Assembly: GCF_010723735.1 (NCBI RefSeq)
Contig: NZ_BLLB01000002.1
Span: 4,092,001-4,156,000 of the forward strand
Reading direction: 5' to 3'
Length of the DNA stretch: 64,000 nt
Source of the DNA: Mycolicibacterium hippocampi
GTDB taxonomy: Bacteria; Actinomycetota; Actinomycetes; Mycobacteriales; Mycobacteriaceae
The stretch's first letter is position 1. Every line of letters starts with the position of its first letter. The position numbers were made by a program, and so were the translations under genes. Below are positions 1 to 7,559 of the stretch, in pieces. The notes below the pieces were generated by a model. It did no database searches. It saw only the letters and a program-made list of their open reading frames with translations, and had not been told where the DNA came from.

Positions 1-224
1 TGGAGCGCACCTACAAGTGGGTGCCCCGGCTCGGCATCGAGCACCTACGCGCCGTGTTGGTCGATGAGCCCGACGACGGCTTCATCGCCGGGTTGGACGA
101 GCGGATGCAGAAGTCGGTGGACGCCTACCGCGATCCGTGGCAGGACGGGCGGGAACCGGCGTCCGAAGGTCAGTTCCGGTCGTCGCTGCCGCTGTTGCCA
201 CTCCCCCGGGTTCCCGTACGATGA
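1..224 (+). CDS. NirB-like nitrite reductase large subunit, C-terminal fragment
   Basis: The window opens inside this gene; only about 73 C-terminal codons are present, in frame from base 3 to the TGA at 222-224. The start of the visible part, ERTYKWVPRLG, then a segment ending in MQKSVDAYRDPW, resembles the C-terminus of NirB-type siroheme nitrite reductases (ERT.W...G...L..VV.D, then a Q..VD.Y...W pattern). The following NirD-like Rieske gene supports this. NirB reduces nitrite to ammonium in the cytoplasm with NAD(P)H; a NirB-like oxidoreductase of other specificity is equally possible from so short a piece. The stop lies in the left copy of a 9-bp direct repeat that flanks an insertion (see 219-319). 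Family is inferred from memory of the motif. Confidence 0.5.
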   Translation, partial: ERTYKWVPRLGIEHLRAVLVDEPDDGFIAGLDERMQKSVDAYRDPWQDGREPASEGQFRSSLPLLPLPRVPVR

Positions 225-319
225 GCGCTACTCTCGTTGAGACTGCGCTCAAGGTGCTGTTTCCGCCAAGAACACCACCCTGGGCGCAGTCTCAACGGAT
301 GCGACCGGCGCGATGAGCG
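219..319. mobile_element. Small palindromic insertion (MITE/REP-like) flanked by 9-bp direct repeats
   Basis: Two identical 9-mers, CGATGAGCG, lie at 219-227 and 311-319. Between them, perfect 14-bp inverted arms (CGTTGAGACTGCGC at 235-248, GCGCAGTCTCAACG at 284-297) enclose 35 bases whose outer part pairs further (about 250-256 with 276-282, one mismatch). Removing one repeat plus the insert (92 bp) makes the NirB-like stop and the NirD-like start overlap as ATGA, the coupling used throughout this window. This looks like insertion of a non-coding palindromic element with target duplication. The arms do not abut the repeats (7 bases left, 13 right), so it is not a textbook MITE. It carries no transposase. 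Confidence 0.55.
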
Positions 320-627
320 GTGGCGTCAGCATCGACATCGGTCGGGTCGACGAGATCCCGGTCGGCGAGGGCCGCACGTTTGCCATCGACGGCACCCAGA
401 TCGCGGTCTTCCGGCTGCGCGACGATTCGCTGCGGGCAGTCGACGCGGTGTGCCCACACAAGGGCGGGCCGTTGGCCGACGGTCTGGCCGACGCCCGCGT
501 CATCGTCTGCCCGTTGCACAACCACACTTTTGACCTCTGCACGGGCACAGAGGTTTCCGGAGCCCAGATGTCGGTACGCAGCTATCCGGTCGAGGCCGTG
601 GACGGGACCATCCGGGTCACGCTCTGA
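313..627 (+). CDS. NirD-like Rieske [2Fe-2S] protein
   Basis: A 104-residue single-domain Rieske protein. The two cluster-binding boxes are visible as CPHKGG (Cys47, His49) and CPLHNH (Cys66, His69), with the spacing of NirD and Rieske-type ferredoxins. It would carry electrons or form the small subunit for the NirB-like protein encoded just upstream, in the cytoplasm. The ATG start at 313 falls in the right copy of the 9-bp repeat, and no clear Shine-Dalgarno precedes it, as expected for a gene once translationally coupled to the upstream stop. The alternative is a ferredoxin for a ring-hydroxylating oxygenase, but no oxygenase gene is adjacent. Confidence 0.8.
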   Translation: MSGGVSIDIGRVDEIPVGEGRTFAIDGTQIAVFRLRDDSLRAVDAVCPHKGGPLADGLADARVIVCPLHNHTFDLCTGTEVSGAQMSVRSYPVEAVDGTIRVTL

Positions 628-740
628 GGTCGGTCGACCGTGTGCTGGTGAGCGCGCTCATGGCACTCGCGTGGACGGATTCAGCAATCTTCGGCCAATT
701 TGAGCCAGAGCCTTGGACGACCTACCGTATGCGGTACGCT

Positions 741-756
741 GAAAACATTCGTTCTC
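741..756. promoter_or_regulatory. Candidate operator, GAAAAC-ATTC-GTTCTC
   Basis: An imperfect palindrome with 6-base arms and a 4-base spacer in the 192-bp gap (628-819) before the amidohydrolase gene at 820. It matches the pattern GAnAAY N4 RTTnTC repeated at other promoters of this window (5016, 36741, 39424 and others). The rest of the gap holds no convincing reading frame. The binding protein is unknown. Confidence 0.5.
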
Positions 757-819
757 GATTGCGGAAACGCTTGATACCGGATCGCGACGCCGCGAAGCCG
801 TCCTCGAAGGAGTGCAGCA

Positions 820-2007
820 TTGAGCACCGACATTTTGATCGTCTCGCCCGACGACCACCTGGTTGAACCTGCCGATCTGTGGACCAGCCGGCTGCCCGAG
901 CGATACCGAGACGTCGGGCCACGGATCGTCCGGCATCGCGGTCGTATGGATCCGACGGTCACGTCCGATGTCGCATTCGTCGACGACGAGAACGGTCGGG
1001 ACGCCGACATCTGGCACTACGAGGATTCGATCATCCCGATCCCGCTGATCAGCGCCGCGGCCGGCTATGAAATCGACGAGCTCACCACCGACCCGATCAC
1101 GTATGAAGAAATGCGGCCCGGGTGTTTCCGCCCGAAGGACCGGCTCGCTGACATGGACATCGGCGGGATCGAGGCGTCGGCCTGTTTCCCCAACACTCTG
1201 GTGCGCTTCTGTGGTCAGCGCTTCCTGCACGCCAAGGACAAAGACCTCGCCCTGCTGTGCGTTCAGGCCTACAACGACTTCCAGATCGACGAGTGGGGCG
1301 GCGACTCGAACGGTCGGTTGATTCCGCTCGGCATCATCCCGTTGTGGGACGTGGAACTCGCCGCCAAAGAGGTCGACCGCGTCGCCGCCAAGGGAATGCC
1401 AGCCGTGTGCTTCTCGGAACTGCCGGCCCGTCTTGACCTGCCCTCCATCCACAGCGGCTATTGGGACCCGTTCTTCGCCGCCTGCGAGCGCAACAACGTG
1501 GGTGTCATGCTGCACATCGGCTCGAGTTCCTCACTGACCAGGTCCTCCCCTGACTCTCCGCACGTCGTCACCAGTGCGCTGATGGCGGTGAACTGCACCA
1601 TCGCGTTGGTGGACTGGCTGTTCTCTGCCAAACTCAAGCAGTTCCCCAAGCTCAAACTCGCGTTCGCCGAGGCGCAAGCGGGCTGGATCCCTTACTACCT
1701 GCAGCGAGTCGACGAGGTGTGGGAAGACCGTCGGGCATGGGGCGGCATCCACCCGTTGCTGACGGAGCCGCCGAGCACTCAGGTGCCCGGACGGGTCTGG
1801 TTCTCCACCTTCGGCGATCCGGTCGCATTCCGCATCCTTGACCTGGTGGGCCCGGATCAGCTCATGTTCGAGACCGATTATCCGCACAACGACACCAATT
1901 GGCCGCACAGCACTGAGGTCGCGAACAAGGCCACCGAGGGCCTTGACGAGGAGACCAAGCGGAAGGTGCTGTCCACCAACGCGAAGACGTTCTTCGGTAT
2001 GGTCTGA
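820..2007 (+). CDS. Amidohydrolase family 2 metal-dependent hydrolase/decarboxylase
   Basis: 395 residues, the usual length for the mycobacterial amidohydrolase-2 (ACMSD-like TIM barrel) group. The N-terminal metal motif DDHLVEP (residues 11-17), a barrel His in MLHIG (about 230) and the late acidic motif ETDYPHND (about 351) are present. Members hydrolyse or decarboxylate carboxylated or cyclic substrates in the cytoplasm with a divalent metal; the substrate here cannot be read from sequence. The start is TTG at 820, chosen because GAAGGAG lies 7 bases upstream and the metal motif follows directly. A palindrome at 741-756 probably controls it. It is one of five such genes in the window and is closest in motif style to the one at 15147 (VSVDDHIVEP). 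Confidence 0.85.
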   Translation: MSTDILIVSPDDHLVEPADLWTSRLPERYRDVGPRIVRHRGRMDPTVTSDVAFVDDENGRDADIWHYEDSIIPIPLISAAAGYEIDELTTDPITYEEMRPGCFRPKDRLADMDIGGIEASACFPNTLVRFCGQRFLHAKDKDLALLCVQAYNDFQIDEWGGDSNGRLIPLGIIPLWDVELAAKEVDRVAAKGMPAVCFSELPARLDLPSIHSGYWDPFFAACERNNVGVMLHIGSSSSLTRSSPDSPHVVTSALMAVNCTIALVDWLFSAKLKQFPKLKLAFAEAQAGWIPYYLQRVDEVWEDRRAWGGIHPLLTEPPSTQVPGRVWFSTFGDPVAFRILDLVGPDQLMFETDYPHNDTNWPHSTEVANKATEGLDEETKRKVLSTNAKTFFGMV

Positions 2008-2042
2008 CGTTCAAGCGGTGAAGCCCGCGTGCGCGGAGCGCA

Positions 2043-2699
2043 TCAGCTGCCGCTTCCCCACTGCCGGTCCCACCTGTCGATCACGGCGGCCTCGGCCAAC
2101 GGTCTGCGCCGAACTTCACGATGCTGGCCCTTCGGCCAGCCCACGGTCAACAACGTCGCGAGTTTCCAGTCGTCAGGGATGCCGACAAGCTCACGCAGTT
2201 CGGCGGCGCAGGAATCCTGCCACAGCGTGATAGCAGCTCCGAGGCCTTGAGCCCGTGCGGCGAGCAGGAAGTTCTGCACGGCGGGGAAAATCGAGCCACC
2301 CTGCTGGAGTTCGGTCGTGCCGCGTTGCGGTTGAACGCAGAACAAGATCAGCTTCGGCGCATCACCACCGACCTGCATGTGCTCGGCCATCGTTCTCAGG
2401 GTCCGTGACTTGGGATCGCAGGCACCGTCGGCGACTTCAGGAAGCTTGTAGAAGTCCTTCATCACCTGCCACGTTCGGTGCGAGGCCGACGTGATCAACG
2501 ATCGCAGTTCCGCCGATTCGAGCACGACGAAACGCCACGGTTGCCCGTTTGCACCGGACGGCGCCCACGATGCTGCGAGCAGACAGCGTTCCAGCACCTG
2601 GTCTGAGACGGGGTCGCTGCGATACCGGCGTACGGCCGTGGCGGTGCTCATGACGATCCAGAGGTCATCCGAGACCCGGGGCACCGGGTCGTGAGTCAC
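2043..2699 (-). CDS. Nitroreductase family FMN oxidoreductase
   Basis: 218 residues. The N-terminal half has the nitroreductase signature: TATAVRRYRSDPV, then AASWAPSGANGQPWRFVV, with the Arg-Arg and Ser/Asn contacts to FMN. The central GLGAAITLW segment and the late LATLLTVGWP segment fit the dimeric NAD(P)H:FMN fold. Such enzymes reduce enones, quinones or nitro groups; some act as dehydrogenases. GTG start at 2699, overlapping the stop of the DapB-like gene by four bases (GTGA), so the two are coupled. It is the last gene of a minus operon that begins with the amidohydrolase at 4988 and ends tail-to-tail with the 820 gene. The real substrate is unknown; a role in reducing an unsaturated ring intermediate is inference. 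Confidence 0.85.
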   Translation of the reverse strand: MTHDPVPRVSDDLWIVMSTATAVRRYRSDPVSDQVLERCLLAASWAPSGANGQPWRFVVLESAELRSLITSASHRTWQVMKDFYKLPEVADGACDPKSRTLRTMAEHMQVGGDAPKLILFCVQPQRGTTELQQGGSIFPAVQNFLLAARAQGLGAAITLWQDSCAAELRELVGIPDDWKLATLLTVGWPKGQHREVRRRPLAEAAVIDRWDRQWGSGS

Positions 2700-3805
2700 G
2701 TCCCGGCCCTTTCCGGCAACACGCCCTGCCAGCGCCCACCCCGCATGGGTCCGGTGATGATCGGCAGGTCCAGGGTCGACAGCAAACCGGGTTCAGCGGC
2801 GATGACTGCGGGGATTGCGTTGAGCTCACGCATCACGGTCGCATAGGTGAGACCCCGCATGTTGTTGCCACGGCCGTGCATCTCGATATCCACGGTGTAG
2901 GTGGGCATTCCATCGACGATCACCCGGTATCCCCCATGCGGAGACGGATGCCGCGGCCAATCCGGCGCAGACTGCTCGCCCATCCGGGTGATGTGTTCCA
3001 GTACCACCCGTTCCTCGCCACCGACCCTGCCCGAGAGCTTGAAACGCATCCCCCCCACAGTTCCGACCTCCACCCAGCCCGAGGCCACCTCGTAGCGTTT
3101 CGCAGCGATCCACTTGTCGATCGTCGTCACCACCTCATCGAGCGGCAGTCCGACACCGTCGGCGACCAAGTGCACGATCGGCGCCCACAGTCCAGCCAAC
3201 CGCGTCGGATCGAACAGCGGCGCCGGATAATCCGGCGGGTGGCCAAAACCCATGAAGTCGAACATGATCTCCGGCTGGGCGATCGGACCGTAGTCGAGGA
3301 TCTCCAGCATCGTGATGCCGTCGACCCGGCTGCTGAATCCCGTCATCGTCAGAGCGATCACGTCGTTGGCCCACCCTGGGTCCACCCCGCTGTTGAACAT
3401 GCTCACAGCGCCCTCACGACAGGCTTGCTCGAGCAATTGCACCGTTTCCCGGTCCGCCGCGGGCGGATAGCACATCGGCACCAGAGACGTACACACCACG
3501 TTCTTCCCTGCCCGCAGGCAGCGCGCGACATCCTCCGCCGCTTCTCGGTACCGGTAGTCACCCGAGGCGAAGAACGCCACCACATCTGCATCGATGGCAA
3601 GTGCCGCATCGACGTCACGGGTGGCGATCACACCGGTTTCCGGCATGCCGCAGAGATCACCGGCATCTCGGCCGTCTTTGGACTCGGAGTGCACGATCAC
3701 GCCGACGAGATCGAGTCCCGGATGGGCGATCAGCGCCCGAAGTGCGCCTACTCCTACCTGCCCTGGTCCCCACAGGATCACCCGTGGTCTGCCTTCAGCG
3801 GCCAT
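2696..3805 (-). CDS. DapB-like NAD(P)-dependent oxidoreductase
   Basis: 369 residues with an N-terminal Rossmann motif GPGQVGVGALR (about residues 13-23) typical of the dihydrodipicolinate-reductase-N-like group found in actinobacterial catabolic clusters. It is much longer than true DapB (about 245), and the lysine pathway is not implied. The middle segment (GVDPGWANDVIAL) resembles its paralogue at 26362 (GAEPGFISLN), so they form one family. Probably a cytoplasmic dehydrogenase or reductase of a carbonyl or amine intermediate. ATG at 3805; the start lies 11 bases inside the 3' end of the amidohydrolase gene, and its stop overlaps the nitroreductase start, so the three genes are one operon. 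Confidence 0.7.
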   Translation of the reverse strand: MAAEGRPRVILWGPGQVGVGALRALIAHPGLDLVGVIVHSESKDGRDAGDLCGMPETGVIATRDVDAALAIDADVVAFFASGDYRYREAAEDVARCLRAGKNVVCTSLVPMCYPPAADRETVQLLEQACREGAVSMFNSGVDPGWANDVIALTMTGFSSRVDGITMLEILDYGPIAQPEIMFDFMGFGHPPDYPAPLFDPTRLAGLWAPIVHLVADGVGLPLDEVVTTIDKWIAAKRYEVASGWVEVGTVGGMRFKLSGRVGGEERVVLEHITRMGEQSAPDWPRHPSPHGGYRVIVDGMPTYTVDIEMHGRGNNMRGLTYATVMRELNAIPAVIAAEPGLLSTLDLPIITGPMRGGRWQGVLPERAGT

Positions 3806-4988
3806 GGGGCGCCGTCGTCAGGAGCTCGCGCAGATTCAGGCCCATGATCCGGTCGATCACCGGTTCACCAAGCGCAGCGATCTCCGGCGTCAGGTCGGCC
3901 GGATTCGCCAGCCCCTCGGGATGCGGGTAGTCGGAACCGAACAGAACCCGGTCGGCTCCGATGAGGTCGATCAGGCCGGTCATGTCCTCCTCGTGGAACG
4001 GGTTCACCCACACGTGCCGCTTGAACTGCTCCACCGGGTGTTCGGCGAACTCGGTCGGCATCTTCTTGTAGACCCGATCGAACAACTCGAGCAGTCGTGG
4101 CACCCAGTTGCCGCCGTTCTCCACAACGCCGACGCGGACGCCCGGATGCCGGGTGAAGACACCGTGCGCCACCAGCGCCGCACACGTGTCGAGGATTGAC
4201 CGGGCGTCCTCGTACACGATGGTCTTGAAGGCATCCGGCTTGAAAGGCAGGTACTCCGCGCCGGCACCTTCCCAATCCCTGCTGTACCGGTCGTAGCCGG
4301 AGTCACAGGCGTGCATGAGCACGGGAATACCGTGGTGCTCCAGCCGCGACCAGAAGGGGTCGAAGTACGGCTGGCCCATCGAGGTGGTGTGCCCAGACAC
4401 GGTGGCCACCGGCCGCGGGTTGACCAGCACTGCCCGGGCGCCGCGCTCGATACACCAGTCGAGTTCGGCCACAGCTTTTTCCACGTCGGGCAAGGTGATC
4501 ACCGGCGTCGCAAAAATCCGTCCGTGGTAGTCGAATGTCCATTCCTCGTGCAGCCACTGGTTGTAGGCATGCACCGCCGCATGGGTCAGTTCGATGTCAT
4601 CTGTCATGCGTTCCTCGAGCATCCCGCCCGTTGTGGGAAACATGACACAGGCGTGGATTCGTTGGTGGTCGAGTAGCTCCAGTCGCTCCTGCGCGCGCCG
4701 GAAGGAGTCCGGGCATGCGATCGGGTTGGCCAGTTCGCGCAGCGTCTTACCTTCTGGGTTCACACCGCGGAAGTAGTCGGCCCACGCACCCGGCGATGCG
4801 ACGACCTCATAGGTCGGGTTGGGGATCGTATCGGTCAAGCGGCCCTTGATCATCAGCTTGGTCTGCCCGTTGACCTCGATCCACTGGATCGCGCTTCGAT
4901 ACCGCTTGGGAAGATGTCTGGTGTAGGCATCGGCCGGTTCGTACAGATGGTTGTCGGCATCCCAGATCTCGCGGGCTGAGGGGTCCAT
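3795..4988 (-). CDS. Amidohydrolase family 2 metal-dependent hydrolase/decarboxylase
   Basis: 397 residues with the family landmarks DADNHLYEP (about 10-18), LMHACDSGY (barrel His) and FGSDYPHPEGL near the C-terminus. It belongs to the DNHxYEP subgroup together with the gene at 40168 (DIDNHMYE, FGSDFPHPEG), and less closely the gene at 35526. These are cytoplasmic metal enzymes acting on C-C or C-N bonds of carboxylated substrates. ATG at 4988, first gene of a minus operon with the DapB-like reductase and the nitroreductase. The promoter region is shared with the divergent crotonase at 5078 and contains a perfect palindrome at 5016-5031, so both directions are probably co-regulated. Substrate unknown. 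Confidence 0.85.
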   Translation of the reverse strand: MDPSAREIWDADNHLYEPADAYTRHLPKRYRSAIQWIEVNGQTKLMIKGRLTDTIPNPTYEVVASPGAWADYFRGVNPEGKTLRELANPIACPDSFRRAQERLELLDHQRIHACVMFPTTGGMLEERMTDDIELTHAAVHAYNQWLHEEWTFDYHGRIFATPVITLPDVEKAVAELDWCIERGARAVLVNPRPVATVSGHTTSMGQPYFDPFWSRLEHHGIPVLMHACDSGYDRYSRDWEGAGAEYLPFKPDAFKTIVYEDARSILDTCAALVAHGVFTRHPGVRVGVVENGGNWVPRLLELFDRVYKKMPTEFAEHPVEQFKRHVWVNPFHEEDMTGLIDLIGADRVLFGSDYPHPEGLANPADLTPEIAALGEPVIDRIMGLNLRELLTTAPHGR

Positions 4989-5015
4989 GGTTGGGTGTCC
5001 TTCACTGAGCGCAAT

Positions 5016-5031
5016 GAGAATATGTATTCTC
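5016..5031. promoter_or_regulatory. Candidate operator, GAGAATA-TG-TATTCTC
   Basis: A perfect 16-bp palindrome in the 89-bp gap between two divergent genes (amidohydrolase ending its 5' side at 4988, crotonase starting at 5078). It is the cleanest member of the GAnAAY N4 RTTnTC set. Its position between both promoters fits a repressor acting on both operons. A second partial half-site (GAGAACATT) follows at 5040-5048. Confidence 0.6.
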
Positions 5032-5077
5032 TCTAGACGAGAACATTATTTGTCAAATTCGTCAAGGGAGCGGCACC

Positions 5078-5986
5078 GTGAGCGATTACAGATTTCTGAA
5101 GTGGCAGACGTACGACGACGGACGAATCGTGCGGATCTCGCTCAACCGCCCGGACCAGCGCAACGCACAGAACCGCGGAATGCTCGTCGAACTCGACGAG
5201 GCGTTCGGCGCCGCCGAAGCCGACGACAATGTCCGTGTGGTGATCCTCGCCGGCGAAGGCAAGATGTTCTCCTCTGGTCACGACATCGGTTCCAAACAGG
5301 CGATCAGCGAGTACCGGCCGGGGCCGGACCAGCACCCGACGGCGTCGATCAACGGCGGAAGCCGAGACGGTGCCGAGAAGTGCATGCTGCAGGAGTGGCA
5401 CTATTTCTTTCAGAACACGCTGCGGTGGCGCAATTTGCGAAAAATCACGATTGCTCAGGTGCACGGCGACGTGTTCTCGGCCGGCCTGATGCTGATGTGG
5501 GCATGTGATCTCATCGTCGGCAGTGACGACGTCCGCTTCGCGGATGTCGTCGGGACACGGTTGGGTATGTGCGGCATGGAGTATTTCGGCCATCCCTGGG
5601 AGTTCGGGCCGCGAAAGGCGAAGGAACTCATGCTCACCGGCGACGCGATCGACATCCACGAGGCACACCGACTCGGCATGGTGAGCAAAATCTTCAGCCG
5701 CGACGAACTCGCCGACCGGACGCTCGACATGGCACGGCGCATTGCCGAGGTCCCCACAATGGCTGCGCTGCTCATCAAGGAGTCCGTCAACCAGACCCAG
5801 GACAACATGGGTTTCTACAACTCCCTGCAATCCTGCTTCACGTTGCATCAGCTCAACCACTCGCACTGGTCTCAGGTCCGGGACGACAAGCGGGCCACCG
5901 CGGGACCGGAGAACGGGGTACCGGACTGGCGTGACGCCCCGCCCGTCGTGCTGGCGGCCAAGGATCAGGTGCGGGCGCAAGCGTGA
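5078..5986 (+). CDS. Crotonase-fold protein (enoyl-CoA hydratase/isomerase family)
   Basis: 302 residues, longer than the usual 255-270. The first oxyanion-hole segment, FSSGHDIG (about 66-73), and the second, HGDVFSAGLML (about 128-138), are visible. Both canonical hydratase glutamates are absent: the Glu144 site (GGGCE in rat hydratase) reads SAGLM, and the PE..LG site reads ADVVGTRLG. A standard hydratase reaction is therefore doubtful; isomerase, hydrolase or C-C lyase chemistry is possible. GTG start at 5078 with AAGGGAG seven bases upstream. It is followed by a coupled thioesterase gene (GTGA overlap) and is divergent from an amidohydrolase operon across the palindrome at 5016. Confidence 0.8.
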   Translation: MSDYRFLKWQTYDDGRIVRISLNRPDQRNAQNRGMLVELDEAFGAAEADDNVRVVILAGEGKMFSSGHDIGSKQAISEYRPGPDQHPTASINGGSRDGAEKCMLQEWHYFFQNTLRWRNLRKITIAQVHGDVFSAGLMLMWACDLIVGSDDVRFADVVGTRLGMCGMEYFGHPWEFGPRKAKELMLTGDAIDIHEAHRLGMVSKIFSRDELADRTLDMARRIAEVPTMAALLIKESVNQTQDNMGFYNSLQSCFTLHQLNHSHWSQVRDDKRATAGPENGVPDWRDAPPVVLAAKDQVRAQA

Positions 5987-6447
5987 CGGATACGACGAGT
6001 GGCGCGACTACGCAACTGCCGCAGCCGCGACCCATGCCGGTCACGATCCCCGGACACCTGTTCGGGGAATTACCGTTCTACGACGTTCTAGAAACCGAAG
6101 ACACCGTCATCGTCGACCTGCACAACCGGCCGAAGATCATGAACGAGCGCGGCGCGTTGCAGGGCGGTCTCGTGGCCACGCTGATCGACGTAGCGGCGGG
6201 CAGGCTCGCCGTTGCGGTCGCAGATTTGGGCAGCGGCGTCAGCACAGCGGACATGACGATCCACTACCTGGCGCCGGTGATGACCGGTCCGGCGCGCGCT
6301 GTGGCCAAGCTCGTCCGGCGGGGCGGGCGAAGCGTGGTGGTCGGCGTCAACGTCTTCGATGTCGGCGGGAACCGGATCGCCGCGCGCGCAACGCTGAGCT
6401 TCGCAGTGCTGTTTCCTCGCACCGATCAGCCGGCGACGACTCCGTAA
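5983..6447 (+). CDS. PaaI-type hot-dog thioesterase
   Basis: 154 residues with the single hot-dog fold expected of PaaI/YdiI acyl-CoA thioesterases. The helix region RGALQGGLVATLIDVAAG (about 53-70) corresponds to the HGG..a.l.D signature, with Gln in the place of the usual His. The following STADMTIHYLAPV strand is typical. It would release CoA from an intermediate of the pathway in the cytoplasm. GTG start at 5983 overlaps the crotonase stop by four bases. The 3' end overlaps the convergent acyl-CoA dehydrogenase gene by 22 bases. Substrate unknown. Confidence 0.8.
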   Translation: MTDTTSGATTQLPQPRPMPVTIPGHLFGELPFYDVLETEDTVIVDLHNRPKIMNERGALQGGLVATLIDVAAGRLAVAVADLGSGVSTADMTIHYLAPVMTGPARAVAKLVRRGGRSVVVGVNVFDVGGNRIAARATLSFAVLFPRTDQPATTP

Positions 6448-7448
6448 CGCGCATCGGCCACCCGGTCCAGCGCGGTATTCGACTCGCCGTACACCAGCGC
6501 CCAGGCCCGGACACGGCGGTAGTAGAGCTGGATGTCGCCCTCCATGCCGAAGCCATAGCCGCCGTGGATGTGCAGACTGCGCCGGGTGGCGTCGCGCGCT
6601 GACTCATAGGCGAATGCGAAGGCCATCGCAGCGAGTTCGGTGACGCGATCCGGTTCATCGTCGAACGCGCACGCCGCCTCGAGCGCCAGCAGACGAGCCC
6701 CGTCCACTGCGGTCGCGCTGTCTGCGAGCGGATGTGAAACCCCCTGGAATGCTCCGATCGGGCTCCCGAATGCGTGTCGTTCCTTGGCGTACTGCACCCC
6801 GATGTGGACGGCTTTGGCCGCCGCCCCGGCCAGCGCCGCCGCAGTCAGCGTCAACCACACGTCGACGGCATCGGAGTGCAATTGCGCAGCCTGCGTTCCG
6901 TCCGCCAACACCGTGGCGTCCTCGCCGGCACGGATGTCTGCCAGCGGGAGCGACCCGAGATTTTCCACTTGCCGCGCGCCACCGGCGGAGACCGGCACCG
7001 CGAGCAATTCTCCACCCACCTCCGCGACCACGATGTCGGCCACAGCACCAGCCGGAACCAACTCCAGCGCCTCGTCGGCGTAGGACCGCGGCGCGAAGAC
7101 GACAACCAACTCCCCCGCAAGCGCCGAGGCCAGCAGGTCAGCGGCCGGGGCACCGACCGCTGCGAGCAGCCGCACCGCAACCTGAGCTTCGATGACCGGC
7201 GCCGACGCAACGGCGCGGCCGAACTGCTCGGCGGTGAGCGCGAGTTCGGCAACGGACGACGCCCATCCCCCAGCCTCCTCGGAGACTGCCATCTCGAGCA
7301 CGCCGGTATCGCGAAGCGCCCTCCAGAGTTTGGGATCGAATCCCAACGGCTCGGCAGCGCGCACCCGCTCCGGTGACGACTCGCGGGCGTACAGCGCGGC
7401 GAAAGAGTCGACGAGCTGCTTCTGCTCGTCGGAAAGGGTCAGGTCCAC
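6426..7448 (-). CDS. Acyl-CoA dehydrogenase, short (beta-type) subunit
   Basis: About 340 residues beginning DLTLSDEQKQLVDSF, the usual start of FadE proteins. The C-terminal half keeps YAKERHAFGSPIGAFQGVSH and the late RRSLHIHGGYGFGMEGDIQLYYRR helices. The middle is shortened, as in the FadE28-like partners of alpha2beta2 acyl-CoA dehydrogenases of steroid pathways. It probably forms a heterotetramer with the divergent long subunit at 7560. FAD enzyme, cytoplasm, alpha,beta-dehydrogenation of an acyl-CoA. The reading frame extends to 7502, but the GTG at 7448 gives the normal N-terminus and leaves the palindrome at 7476 outside the gene. Confidence 0.85.
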   Translation of the reverse strand: MDLTLSDEQKQLVDSFAALYARESSPERVRAAEPLGFDPKLWRALRDTGVLEMAVSEEAGGWASSVAELALTAEQFGRAVASAPVIEAQVAVRLLAAVGAPAADLLASALAGELVVVFAPRSYADEALELVPAGAVADIVVAEVGGELLAVPVSAGGARQVENLGSLPLADIRAGEDATVLADGTQAAQLHSDAVDVWLTLTAAALAGAAAKAVHIGVQYAKERHAFGSPIGAFQGVSHPLADSATAVDGARLLALEAACAFDDEPDRVTELAAMAFAFAYESARDATRRSLHIHGGYGFGMEGDIQLYYRRVRAWALVYGESNTALDRVADARYGVVAG

Positions 7449-7475
7449 GACATCGGTCCCGTCACGTGCGGATAT

Positions 7476-7491
7476 GATAATTCTCGTTAGT
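7476..7491. promoter_or_regulatory. Candidate operator, GATAAT-TCTC-GTTAGT
   Basis: A GAnAAY N4 RTTnTC-type site with one full and one partial half, in the gap between the two divergent acyl-CoA dehydrogenase genes (starts at 7448 and 7560). Its location midway between divergent starts matches the other members of the set. Confidence 0.4.
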
Positions 7492-7559
7492 GAGATTAGC
7501 ACTATTCAAGTCACCCTGAGCGCAGCGGTGCGCTTGCCGGACAAAGATTGGTTGATCGC

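Noticed and set aside
221..316. A 31-codon reading frame between the NirB-like and NirD-like genes with ATGA overlaps at both ends
   Set aside because: It is fully explained by duplication of CGATGAGCG and the palindromic insert; the encoded peptide shows no conserved character.
2008..2042. Rho-independent terminators at convergent gene ends
   Set aside because: No hairpin followed by a T-run was found here or at the other convergent junctions, many of which overlap by a few bases.
2696..3805. True dihydrodipicolinate reductase for lysine synthesis
   Set aside because: The protein is over 100 residues longer than DapB and sits in a catabolic operon; only the Rossmann part is similar.
2876..3847. 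A 323-codon open frame on the plus strand
   Set aside because: Antisense to the DapB-like gene, with His/Arg-rich composition typical of a shadow frame.
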